A stretch of DNA of 5,600 bases from an uncultured Eubacteriales bacterium (GCA_905205855.1 CAJLFL010000135.1:1-5600); one strand, 5' to 3'. Positions 1 to 5,595 are shown, counted from the stretch's first letter. Translations and numbers: made by a program. Notes: a model not told the origin generated them from the sequence alone.

Positions 1-498
1 ATAGAAACAATAAAGAGCAGACTTAAATCGCCGGAAAGTATAATAGATAAGGTAAACAGAAAAAAGCTGCCTATGACAGTTGAGAGTATAGAAAAAAACA
101 TAAACGATATAGCAGGCATAAGGGTTATATGTTCGTTTCAGTCTGATATTTATATGCTTGCGGAAGCGTTTTTAAAACAGGATGACATAACTCTTGTAGA
201 AAAAAAGGATTACATACAGGCGCCGAAAAGCAACGGTTACAGAAGCTTACATCTGATAGTGGAAATTCCAATTTTTTTAAGAGATGAAAAAAGAATTATG
301 AAGGTTGAGGTGCAGTTCAGAACGATATCAATGGATTGGTGGGCAAGTCTGGAGCATAAAATTTGTTATAAAAAAGATGTTGCGGATTATGAAAACGTAC
401 GTCGTGATCTGCGTGAATGTGCCGATATAGGAGCAAGCCTTGATGAACGTATGGAGTCAATACGCCAAAGAGTTGAAAGGGGAAGAATTGAATCGTGA
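1..498 (+). CDS. relQ: Small alarmone synthetase, (p)ppGpp synthetase RelQ/RelP type, 5'-truncated by window edge
   Basis: This is the C-terminal 165 residues of a single-domain (p)ppGpp synthetase, which transfers pyrophosphate from ATP to GDP or GTP in the cytoplasm. The reading frame is open from base 1, and residues encoded before the first ATG (position 73) still match the family (IKSRLKSPESI), so the true start lies upstream and that ATG is internal. Visible RelA/SpoT synthetase motifs, numbered from base 1, are DIAGIRVICSF (about 36-46), KDYI..PKSNGYRSLH with the G-loop Tyr (about 65-81), and VEVQFRT followed by WASLEH (about 102-119). The tail after residue 120 is charged and helical, as in SAS proteins, where it serves in oligomerisation. 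No HD hydrolase, TGS or ACT domain follows, so this is not a long Rel. Family members run to roughly 200-230 residues, so perhaps 40-60 are missing. RelQ versus RelP cannot be settled from this fragment. The next gene converges on it. Confidence 0.93.
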   Translation: METIKSRLKSPESIIDKVNRKKLPMTVESIEKNINDIAGIRVICSFQSDIYMLAEAFLKQDDITLVEKKDYIQAPKSNGYRSLHLIVEIPIFLRDEKRIMKVEVQFRTISMDWWASLEHKICYKKDVADYENVRRDLRECADIGASLDERMESIRQRVERGRIES

Positions 499-542
499 AC
501 TAAGAGGCAGCCGAGATATCAAAATCACTACTCCTCACAGTT

Positions 543-1097
543 TTATTTTATTGATATTTTTTTCAGCTTTTGCCTTCGTGCCTTCCAATCCGGCATAATT
601 TTTGACAGTTCGATGTAAAACCTGTCCGAATGATTCGGTATCAAAAAATGCGTAAACTCGTGTGCCGCAACATATTCAATACATTCAGGAGGTGCATACA
701 TGAGGTTGGTATTAAAAGTTAAGATGCCCTTTTTGGTGTGGCAGCTTCCCCATTGTGATACCATGCGTCTGAATTTGATTATTGGTCGTTTTATGCCTGA
801 TTTCATGAAATGCGGATATAGCTTTTCGCATATTGCAAGTATAATGTCACAGACTTCGTTTTCAGAAAAGTATTGTGTTTGAGGCAGAGCCTTGATGCTT
901 GCATATTTGTCGAGCGCTCTGAATATAAAATCTGCTTTGGAGTTCATAAAATCATCAATAATTTTTTGCGGAACATTTTTGTTTGCAGAAACATTGACTG
1001 TTCCGTCAGATTTTATTCTCAGATTGATATTTTTAACTTTTTTGTATTGCAGATTATATTTAATCGTTCTGTCTTTTAGGTTAATTTCTTTTATCAT
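543..1097 (-). CDS. YgjP-like (DUF45 / M48-type) zinc metallopeptidase domain protein
   Basis: This 184-residue cytoplasmic protein has the layout of the YgjP/DUF45 family, which are SprT/WLM-like predicted zinc peptidases. The N-terminal half (1-70) is a beta-rich segment with the IRIKSDGTVNVSA-type pattern usual in this family. The C-terminal half carries WGSC (116-119), the FNTNLMYAPPECIEYV stretch, the zinc motif HEFTH (H146, E147, H150) and a third likely ligand, H156, in NHSDRF. It ends in the usual MPDWKARR-type helix. All expected metal and catalytic residues are present, so it looks intact and of normal length. There is no signal peptide or membrane helix. The start is supported by a GGAG at 1110-1113 (minus strand), 12 nt before ATG. 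It lies 44 bp downstream of the Nudix gene on the same strand and is probably cotranscribed with it. The physiological substrate of this family is poorly known, so no specific role is claimed. The SQWGSC motif has Gln where many relatives have Arg. Confidence 0.9.
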   Translation of the reverse strand: MIKEINLKDRTIKYNLQYKKVKNINLRIKSDGTVNVSANKNVPQKIIDDFMNSKADFIFRALDKYASIKALPQTQYFSENEVCDIILAICEKLYPHFMKSGIKRPIIKFRRMVSQWGSCHTKKGILTFNTNLMYAPPECIEYVAAHEFTHFLIPNHSDRFYIELSKIMPDWKARRQKLKKISIK

Positions 1098-1141
1098 ATT
1101 TTTAATTATCTCCGTTTTGTGGTAACAGGCAGATGTTTGGT

Positions 1142-1759
1142 CTAATCAAATAAAGCGGATAAGGTGTTGTTTTCGTAAGAGTCAAAGCACATAAGTATTT
1201 GTTCCTTTGTTGTTTTTTCAACCGCAAGGTTATCCGGCAGAGAGGCTCTGTCAAAAAGTCTTGTTTCGGTTGTTTCTATATTGTCTTTAAATTCACCGCT
1301 TTCGTATTTGCAAAGCATAAAAATCTTTACCACGCCATAGGCATAATTTGTTACATTGTGTTTGCGCCAGTCGTGGACGGCAATGATTCTTTCGGCGCGG
1401 ACATTAAATCCGGTTTCCTCAAAAACCTCCTTCTCGGTATTGGAGGCAACGGATTGATCGGTATCACACCAGCCGCCCGGCAGCGACCATGTGCCGTTAT
1501 TCTCATGCACAAGCAGTATTTTGCCGTCAATAAAAACAGCGGCTCTGGTATCAACTTTCGGCGTTTGATAACCTGTTTCGCTGCAGAACAGATCATAAAT
1601 TTTATTGACGGGAATATCTGTTTTTTCAGACATCATTTCCGCAGAAATTTTTCTTAATTCTTCATATCTTTCACGGTCATATTTGTCTTTTCCGTACTGA
1701 AGCCCTGCCTGTGCTATACTCTGTATATGTATTGCAAATTCAAGCCATTTGTCATTCAT
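1142..1759 (-). CDS. Nudix hydrolase with Nudix_N-type N-terminal domain (ADP-ribose pyrophosphatase-like)
   Basis: This 205-residue Nudix hydrolase is of the type with an N-terminal helical domain (Pfam Nudix_N, residues about 3-60, MNDKWLEFAIHIQSIAQAGL onwards). Enzymes of this type hydrolyse nucleoside diphosphates linked to another moiety, such as ADP-ribose or CDP-choline, using divalent metal. The Nudix fold begins near residue 70 (VDTRAAVFIDGKILLVHE). The box spans G96-F118: GGWCDTDQS, then KEVFEETGF, with metal-ligand glutamates E111, E114 and E115. Two canonical box positions differ: the first Glu is Q102 and the Arg is K110. I recall relatives with this N-terminal domain often lacking the first Glu, so activity is likely retained. 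The start at 1759 is preferred to the in-frame ATG at 1840 because a GGAGG lies 8 nt before it. The longer version would begin inside the -35 box and add a meaningless Ile-rich stretch encoded by AT repeats. It is first in a likely two-gene unit with the peptidase. Confidence 0.92.
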   Translation of the reverse strand: MNDKWLEFAIHIQSIAQAGLQYGKDKYDRERYEELRKISAEMMSEKTDIPVNKIYDLFCSETGYQTPKVDTRAAVFIDGKILLVHENNGTWSLPGGWCDTDQSVASNTEKEVFEETGFNVRAERIIAVHDWRKHNVTNYAYGVVKIFMLCKYESGEFKDNIETTETRLFDRASLPDNLAVEKTTKEQILMCFDSYENNTLSALFD

Positions 1760-1767
1760 TTTCTCAA

Positions 1768-1772
1768 CCTCC
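1768..1772 (-). promoter_or_regulatory. Ribosome binding site that sets the Nudix start
   Basis: On the minus strand GGAGG stands 8 nt before the ATG at 1759. No comparable site precedes the ATG at 1840, so this RBS decides the start in favour of the 205-residue protein. Confidence 0.85.
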
Positions 1773-1788
1773 GGGCGGTGTGCCGCAA

Positions 1789-1817
1789 CAATTATAACAA
1801 TTATAATAATTATTATA
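1789..1817. repeat. AT-rich tandem 9-mers running into a 16-bp perfect palindrome
   Basis: CAATTATAA occurs twice in direct tandem (1789-1797 and 1798-1806), followed by a degenerate third unit TAATTATTA (1807-1815). Overlapping this, TATAATAATTATTATA (1802-1817) is a perfect 16-bp palindrome and contains a TATAAT on each strand. The minus-strand copy (1812-1817) is the -10 of the Nudix promoter. The position suits an operator covering the -10 and initial transcribed region. A chance AT-rich arrangement is also possible; no regulator is identified. Confidence 0.55.
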
Positions 1818-1840
1818 TCATAAAACTGCGGTAAAAGCAA
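1812..1840 (-). promoter_or_regulatory. Sigma-A promoter for the Nudix/peptidase unit
   Basis: Read on the minus strand, TTGCTT (1840-1835), a 17-bp spacer and TATAAT (1817-1812) form a strong vegetative promoter, with TG one base before the -10 (extended -10, TGATATAAT). Transcription should begin near 1805, giving a leader of about 45 nt before the ATG at 1759. The -10 is embedded in the palindrome at 1802-1817. Confidence 0.78.
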
Positions 1841-1976
1841 TCAATGGGAGCAGAGCAGAAATAAAAAATTGGATGTAAAACACTTATTTTTCTGCGCTTC
1901 TGAATTTTTTGCAGCTCTTTCTTATATTTTTATAGAATAAATAAAAATATTGTAGTAAAATATTAGATGTTTTCTC

Positions 1977-2005
1977 TTGAATAATAAAAGTTGCTATGTT
2001 ATAAT
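1977..2005 (+). promoter_or_regulatory. Sigma-A promoter for the sugar operon
   Basis: TTGAAT (1977-1982), a 17-bp spacer and a consensus TATAAT (2000-2005) preceded by TGT (extended -10) form a near-ideal vegetative promoter. Transcription should begin near 2012, leaving a leader of about 29 nt with AGGGAAGG (2024-2031) placed 9 nt before the ATG at 2041. Immediately upstream (about 1930-1976) the DNA is A/T-tract rich, with AAAATATT repeated at 1944-1951 and 1957-1964, which could act as an UP element. I see no convincing catabolite-repression (cre) site. The rest of the divergent spacer (1841-1930) shows only a weak inverted repeat. Confidence 0.8.
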
Positions 2006-2040
2006 GAGTGTAAATTTATATTTAGGGAAGGATTAATATT

Positions 2041-2802
2041 ATGAAAAAACTCGGATTACAGCTTTATACAATCAGAGATTTTATGACAACCGAGGAGGAC
2101 ATACGTGAAAGCTTTGCAAAGATAAAAGCGGCAGGATATGATCAGGCACAGACAGCAGGATGTGCAATTCCTTATGCTGATTTCGGAAGACTTGCAAAGG
2201 AATACGGAATCGAAATTGTCGGAACGCACGATAATTTTGATATGATGGTAAATGATTTTGAGCAGTCGCTTGAAAATCACAAGCTGCTCGGTACAACAAA
2301 TATGGGTATCGGCGGCTTTTGGTTTAATACCACAGACGAGATAAAGGAATTTATAGAAAAAGCGAATGTTGTTGCGGAAAAGGCAGCAAAAAACGATATG
2401 AAGTTTACATACCACAATCACAGTCATGAGTTTATTAGACTTGAAAACGGCAAAACTGCTATGGAAATGCTGGTTGAGGGACTGGACAGCAAAAATGCAA
2501 CTTTTGTTCTTGATACATACTGGGTACAGCACGGCGGAGCCGATCCGCGTCAGTGGATAGAGAAGCTTGCCGGAAGAATTGATATTCTTCATCTGAAGGA
2601 TATGTGCCGCGTTAAGGCGGATCATGACGTTCAGCAAATTACGGAAATCGGCAGCGGAAATATGAACTGGGACGGCATAATTGAAAGCGCTGAAAAGTCA
2701 GGCGTAAAGTATTATGTTGTGGAGCAGGACAGAAACTGGAATCCGAATTGCTTTGCTGCAATTAAAAAGAGCGCGGAGTACCTACGCAAATACATGGATT
2801 GA
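2041..2802 (+). CDS. Sugar phosphate isomerase/epimerase family protein (xylose isomerase-like TIM barrel)
   Basis: This 253-residue protein fits the AP_endonuc_2/xylose isomerase-like TIM-barrel superfamily, metal-dependent enzymes that isomerise, epimerise or dehydrate sugars and polyols. Family signatures appear in order: LGLQLYTIRD at the first strand (4-13), GTHDNF (61-66, H63), HNHSHEF (125-131), LDTYWVQHGGADP (157-169), GRIDILHLKDM (178-188), EIGSGNMNW (202-210) and YYVVEQD (224-230). Likely metal or catalytic residues are E130, D158, H184 and E228, with E202 near the site. It is full length, with no signal peptide, so cytoplasmic. It is the first gene of a three-gene operon; the SGNH esterase follows after 102 bp and GH31 after that, pointing to processing of a sugar released from an oligosaccharide. 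The exact reaction cannot be assigned: this superfamily includes inosose dehydratases, sugar epimerases and, more recently, enzymes acting on oxidised (3-keto) sugars. Confidence 0.9.
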   Translation: MKKLGLQLYTIRDFMTTEEDIRESFAKIKAAGYDQAQTAGCAIPYADFGRLAKEYGIEIVGTHDNFDMMVNDFEQSLENHKLLGTTNMGIGGFWFNTTDEIKEFIEKANVVAEKAAKNDMKFTYHNHSHEFIRLENGKTAMEMLVEGLDSKNATFVLDTYWVQHGGADPRQWIEKLAGRIDILHLKDMCRVKADHDVQQITEIGSGNMNWDGIIESAEKSGVKYYVVEQDRNWNPNCFAAIKKSAEYLRKYMD

Positions 2803-2891
2803 TAAAAATCGAAACAGGCATGGATATTAGGTTCTGTGCTTGTTTTAATACAGGGCAGAGTTGTCGGGGAAAGATGTGTGCAGCAAGCTGC

Positions 2892-2898
2892 GGGGAGG
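2892..2898 (+). promoter_or_regulatory. Ribosome binding site that sets the SGNH esterase start, with adjacent small hairpin
   Basis: GGGGAGG lies 6 nt before ATG at 2905 and outranks the in-frame GTG at 2836, which has no purine-rich site. Directly abutting it upstream, GCAGCAAGCTGC (2880-2891) can fold into a tiny hairpin; an effect on translation is speculative. Confidence 0.8.
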
Positions 2899-2904
2899 AT
2901 TATT

Positions 2905-3843
2905 ATGCAAACTGATGCGGAATCAATAAGGGAGTATTTTACAGGGTATCTGGATGTTGTGCAGAATAACGGGTACAGCTTTCTTTATCGTTTCGGAAAA
3001 GCACAAAGAGAGTTTTATGAAAAGGAAGGTGGCTATTTCGGGGCGCAAAGCAGATATTCTGCGGGAATTAAGCTTTCCGCACTGAAATGCACGGATGTGT
3101 CATTTGAGATAAACTGCATAAGCAGCGATAAAGAACTATATTCTGTAGGTGTCATTCATAATGGTACAGAGGAAAACTATATGTTCAGCAAAGGCGAAAG
3201 CAGTATTGAACTGATATTTGACAGTGAGGAAGTGACTGTATATTTTCCGTATGATGCCGAAATAGGGATAAAAAACATAAAAATTAATGGCATACCCGGT
3301 AAAACAGGAAAAAATATTTTGTCATTTGGTGATTCCATAACCCAGGGATATATGCTGACGGAATCTGCGGCGGCATATCCGTCAGAGCTTGGACGCCGGT
3401 TTGATGCGGATGTATACAACTTTGGAATAGGCGGATATTTTATTCGCAGCGGAATACTTAATGAGCTTGACTGTCTGCCGCAGCCTTATATGGTCACATT
3501 TGCTTATGGAACAAATGACTGGCATTTTGAAAATGACTATACAAGGGATTTGCCCGAAATATTTTTAAGACTCCATGAAAAATACGATAATATACCTGTT
3601 TTTGTTATTCTTCCGATAGCAAGAAAAAGTGAAAAAACTGAGATAACAAAGCTTGGAACCTTAGCACAGGTAAGAGAAGTAATCGCGGCAGAGGCAGAAA
3701 AGTATGATAATTTTTATGTGCTGAATTGCGGCGGAAAAATAAATCCGGATAATGACTTGTATACCGATGGTATACATCCGAATAACAGCGGTATGCGTAA
3801 ATTAGGCAAATACCTGACGGATGAAATTAAAATAAATTTATAA
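2905..3843 (+). CDS. SGNH/GDSL-family esterase with N-terminal beta-rich domain (carbohydrate esterase-like)
   Basis: This 312-residue two-domain protein has an N-terminal part (about 15-135) rich in short beta strands, resembling the jelly-roll domain found before the catalytic domain in CE2-like esterases. An SGNH hydrolase domain follows (about 137-310). Its blocks are visible: GDSITQG with nucleophile S144 (block I), NFGIGG (block II, Gly about 176-177), GTND with N204 (block III), and DGIHPN with D288 and H291 (block V). The Ser-Asp-His set is complete. Such enzymes remove O-acyl groups, commonly acetyl, from sugars. No signal peptide is present, so it should act inside the cell on imported oligosaccharides. 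Its stop TAA (3841-3843) abuts the GH31 gene, suggesting translational coupling. The start at 2905 is chosen over GTG at 2836 because of GGGGAGG at 2892-2898. The CE2-like label for the N-terminal domain is inference; substrate and acyl group are unknown. Confidence 0.9.
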   Translation: MQTDAESIREYFTGYLDVVQNNGYSFLYRFGKAQREFYEKEGGYFGAQSRYSAGIKLSALKCTDVSFEINCISSDKELYSVGVIHNGTEENYMFSKGESSIELIFDSEEVTVYFPYDAEIGIKNIKINGIPGKTGKNILSFGDSITQGYMLTESAAAYPSELGRRFDADVYNFGIGGYFIRSGILNELDCLPQPYMVTFAYGTNDWHFENDYTRDLPEIFLRLHEKYDNIPVFVILPIARKSEKTEITKLGTLAQVREVIAAEAEKYDNFYVLNCGGKINPDNDLYTDGIHPNNSGMRKLGKYLTDEIKINL

Positions 3844-3844
3844 T

Positions 3845-3848
3845 GAGG
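3845..3848 (+). promoter_or_regulatory. Ribosome binding site that favours the internal GH31 start
   Basis: GAGG lies 9 nt before ATG at 3858. The earlier ATG at 3843 overlaps the preceding stop as TAATG but has only AT-rich sequence upstream. Translation may begin at either if ribosomes re-initiate after the SGNH gene. Confidence 0.55.
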
Positions 3849-3857
3849 AAAAAGCAG

Positions 3858-5378
3858 ATGGGCAGTATAAATGTAAAAATGCTTGACGGTGAATACTGGT
3901 GGTTCGGGCATGTTATACGCGGACATGAAATGCCGTACAATGCCGAAACCGATACGGAATTTGATTTATATGGGGGCGGCTTTGATTCCGATCAGTTTTC
4001 GCCTCTGTTTTTGTCGAGCAAGGGAAGATATATATGGAGTGACAAATACTTCAAGGGAAGTATTTGCGACGGTGAAATTCGTGCAGAGGGCAGCAGAGAA
4101 TTTGATTTGTGCGAGGGAAACGGAAATCTAAAAGGCGCTTATCTTGCCGCTATGAAAAAGCATTTCCCGTTCAGCGGTAAAATGCCCGATGAACTGTTCT
4201 GGCGCGCACCTCAGTATAATACATGGATTGAGCTTAAAACAAATCAGACAACGGACGGAATACTTAAATATGCACAGTCAATTATAGATAACGGAATGAA
4301 ACCGGGTGTGCTTATGATTGACGAGGGGTGGCAGCAGGAGTACGGAGTATTTGAGTTTAACAAGAGCAAAATAGATGATCCGAAAGCACTTATAGCTAAG
4401 CTTCATGAAATGGGATTTAAGGTGATGTTGTGGGTTACCCCGCTCGTTTCGGCTGCCGGTGACAGATTTAAGGAACTGCGCGATCAAAATCTGCTTATAA
4501 TGGATAATGAAAATAACCCTGCAATACGCTCGTGGTGGTGCGGATACAGTGCTGTTATAGATTTCTCAAATCCAAAAGCTGTGGAATGGTATAATTCTCA
4601 GCTTAAAAGTCTGATGGAAAGATATGATGTTGACGGTTTTAAATTTGATGCCGGTGACGCTTATTTTTACAGAAATGATGATATAATATACGGTGACTGT
4701 GATTCAAGAGAACAGACATCAAACTTTAATAAAATAGGCGAAAATTATGCGTTTAACGAATATCGTGCGGCGTGGAACTTCGGCGGCAGAGGTATTGTTA
4801 CACGCTTACAGGATAAAAGGCACAGTTGGGATGATTACGGTATTGATATGCTGATACCGCACACTGTTCTGCAGGGCTTGTGCGGATACGCATATTGCTG
4901 TCCGGATATGGTCGGCGGAGGTATGGACGGCAGCTTTGTCGATAAGGGAATCGACGGTGAGTTGTGTGTACGTTGGGCGCAGACAAATGCTCTTATGGGA
5001 ATGATGCAGATTTCCATTTCGCCGTGGAGAGTTTTGAACAAAGAGAATTCAGAGCTTGTAAAGAAAGCAATAGAGCTTCATGAGGAATATTCGGGCGTAT
5101 TTTATTCACTGGCAAAACACGCTTCAAAAACCGGAGAACCGATAGTAAGACACATGGCGTATGAATTTCCGGATGAAGGCTTTGAAACAGAGAACACACA
5201 GTTTATGCTTGGCAGCGATATTCTTGCGGCACCGGTAATAGAAAAGGGAGCGGAAAGCAGAGAGGTGCGCCTGCCGCTCGGAAAATGGCTTGCATCGGAC
5301 GGAAAGCTTTATGATGGGGGAAAAACCGTAACAATCAATGTGCCTCTTGATAAAATGGTATATTTTAAAAAGCAGTAG
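3858..5378 (+). CDS. Glycoside hydrolase family 31, MYORG-like alpha-glycosidase
   Basis: This 506-residue GH31 enzyme (511 if it starts at 3843) is a retaining alpha-glycosidase with a (beta/alpha)8 barrel between beta domains. Numbering from 3858, a shortened N-terminal beta region (1-110) precedes the barrel, which opens at PQYNTWIE (118-125). It continues with MIDEGW (153-158), LWVTPLVS (191-198) and WWCG..AVIDFSNP (226-239). DGFKFDAGD (259-267) holds the likely nucleophile D264, and RLQDKRHSW (316-324) the likely acid/base D319. GYAYCCPDMVGG (343-354), MQISISPWR (383-391) and the distal beta domain ending LDKMVYF follow. The WWxG..AVxDF, FKFDAG, RLxD and PDMVGG combination recalls vertebrate MYORG, an alpha-galactosidase, more than classical alpha-glucosidases with KTDFGE-type motifs. 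This comparison is from memory. No signal peptide is seen, so it is probably cytoplasmic. It is the last gene of the operon, followed directly by a terminator. Alpha-galactosidase is the leading guess; alpha-glucosidase or alpha-xylosidase remain possible. Confidence 0.92.
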   Translation: MGSINVKMLDGEYWWFGHVIRGHEMPYNAETDTEFDLYGGGFDSDQFSPLFLSSKGRYIWSDKYFKGSICDGEIRAEGSREFDLCEGNGNLKGAYLAAMKKHFPFSGKMPDELFWRAPQYNTWIELKTNQTTDGILKYAQSIIDNGMKPGVLMIDEGWQQEYGVFEFNKSKIDDPKALIAKLHEMGFKVMLWVTPLVSAAGDRFKELRDQNLLIMDNENNPAIRSWWCGYSAVIDFSNPKAVEWYNSQLKSLMERYDVDGFKFDAGDAYFYRNDDIIYGDCDSREQTSNFNKIGENYAFNEYRAAWNFGGRGIVTRLQDKRHSWDDYGIDMLIPHTVLQGLCGYAYCCPDMVGGGMDGSFVDKGIDGELCVRWAQTNALMGMMQISISPWRVLNKENSELVKKAIELHEEYSGVFYSLAKHASKTGEPIVRHMAYEFPDEGFETENTQFMLGSDILAAPVIEKGAESREVRLPLGKWLASDGKLYDGGKTVTINVPLDKMVYFKKQ

Positions 5379-5380
5379 TA

Positions 5381-5410
5381 TAAAAAGCCGTGAAAAATCA
5401 CGGCTTTTTA
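5381..5410 (+). terminator. Intrinsic terminator of the sugar operon
   Basis: A 13-bp perfect stem, TAAAAAGCCGTGA (5381-5393) against TCACGGCTTTTTA (5398-5410), encloses an AAAA loop. The GC-rich core is GCCGTGA/TCACGGC followed by five T. It begins 2 bp after the GH31 stop. The flanking A and T runs could also make it work on the minus strand. Confidence 0.92.
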
Positions 5411-5452
5411 TTGTGTATTCCAGTGCTTTGGAATTTTCGGTTAATTTATCAG

Positions 5453-5480
5453 AAAAAGACGTCATTATGACGTCTTTTTT
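5453..5480. terminator. Second, symmetric (bidirectional) intrinsic terminator
   Basis: A 12-bp perfect stem, AAAAAGACGTCA (5453-5464) against TGACGTCTTTTT (5468-5479), has a TTA loop and six T at the end. It lies 42 bp after the first terminator. The 5' A-run makes it equally good on the minus strand. It insulates the operon from the promoter beginning near 5513. Positions 5411-5452 contain no gene or other structure I can support. Confidence 0.85.
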
Positions 5481-5520
5481 ATATTCCTTATTTTAAGCAA
5501 ATAATGGTGATGTTGAGAAT

Positions 5521-5536
5521 AAGTATATATATACTT
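5521..5536. promoter_or_regulatory. Palindromic operator candidate overlapping the -35
   Basis: AAGTATATATATACTT is a perfect 16-bp palindrome whose last two bases are the first two bases of the -35 TTGAGA. Its core GTATAT/ATATAC is repeated with a 4-nt spacer at 5568-5583. TTGAGAA stands on both sides of it (5513-5519 and 5535-5541) as a direct repeat. A repressor site is likely from position alone; the binding protein is unknown, though GTAT...ATAC dyads would suit a GntR- or PadR-type regulator. Confidence 0.5.
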
Positions 5537-5563
5537 GAGAAACAGTACATAATATTTTATATT
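5535..5563 (+). promoter_or_regulatory. Promoter of the gene starting at 5596
   Basis: TTGAGA (5535-5540), a 17-bp spacer and TATATT (5558-5563) match sigma-A consensus well. The transcription start would be near 5570, giving a very short leader of about 26 nt that includes the second dyad and the RBS. Confidence 0.68.
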
Positions 5564-5567
5564 GATT

Positions 5568-5583
5568 GTATATTTTTATATAC
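5568..5583. promoter_or_regulatory. Second GTATAT/ATATAC dyad at the predicted transcription start
   Basis: GTATAT (5568-5573) and ATATAC (5578-5583) form a perfect inverted repeat around TTTT. It covers the predicted start of transcription and ends where the RBS begins. It shares both half-sites with the dyad at 5521-5536, with centres 47 bp apart, so the pair could be two sites for one regulator. Confidence 0.45.
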
Positions 5584-5595
5584 GGAGGGTATGTT

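Noticed and set aside
700..1125. Three short plus-strand open frames opposite the metallopeptidase gene
   Set aside because: They overlap one another in different frames, lie antisense to a gene with an intact HEFTH motif and have no domain content.
1199..1657. Plus-strand open frame (152 codons) opposite the Nudix gene
   Set aside because: Antisense shadow of a clear Nudix domain; Cys/Phe-rich with no motif.
1760..1840. N-terminal extension of the Nudix protein from an ATG at 1840, with a run of Ile/Val that looks like a membrane anchor
   Set aside because: The hydrophobic run is encoded by AT-rich repeats, the ATG lies inside the -35 box, there is no RBS for it, and GGAGG sits correctly before the ATG at 1759.
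1852..1898. Inverted repeat AGAGCAGAA (1852-1860) / TTCTGCGCT (1890-1898) in the divergent spacer
   Set aside because: One mismatch in nine and a 29-nt loop without a T-run; too weak to call an operator, terminator or riboswitch.
1909..1936. Possible second upstream promoter for the sugar operon, TTGCAG with TATAGA at 16 bp
   Set aside because: Poor match to consensus in an AT-rich stretch, and a much better promoter lies 60 bp downstream.
2056..2637. Long minus-strand open frame (193 codons) opposite the isomerase gene
   Set aside because: It lies entirely within a gene with strong family motifs, encodes a Cys/Ile/Phe-rich composition typical of antisense shadows and has no recognisable domain.
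2836..2904. Extended SGNH start at GTG 2836
   Set aside because: No RBS precedes it, the added residues match nothing recognisable, and ATG 2905 has an ideal GGGGAGG.
5124..5465. Minus-strand open frame (113 codons) running through both the GH31 end and the first terminator
   Set aside because: It covers a strong terminator hairpin and the conserved GH31 C-terminus, and no promoter or family match is seen.
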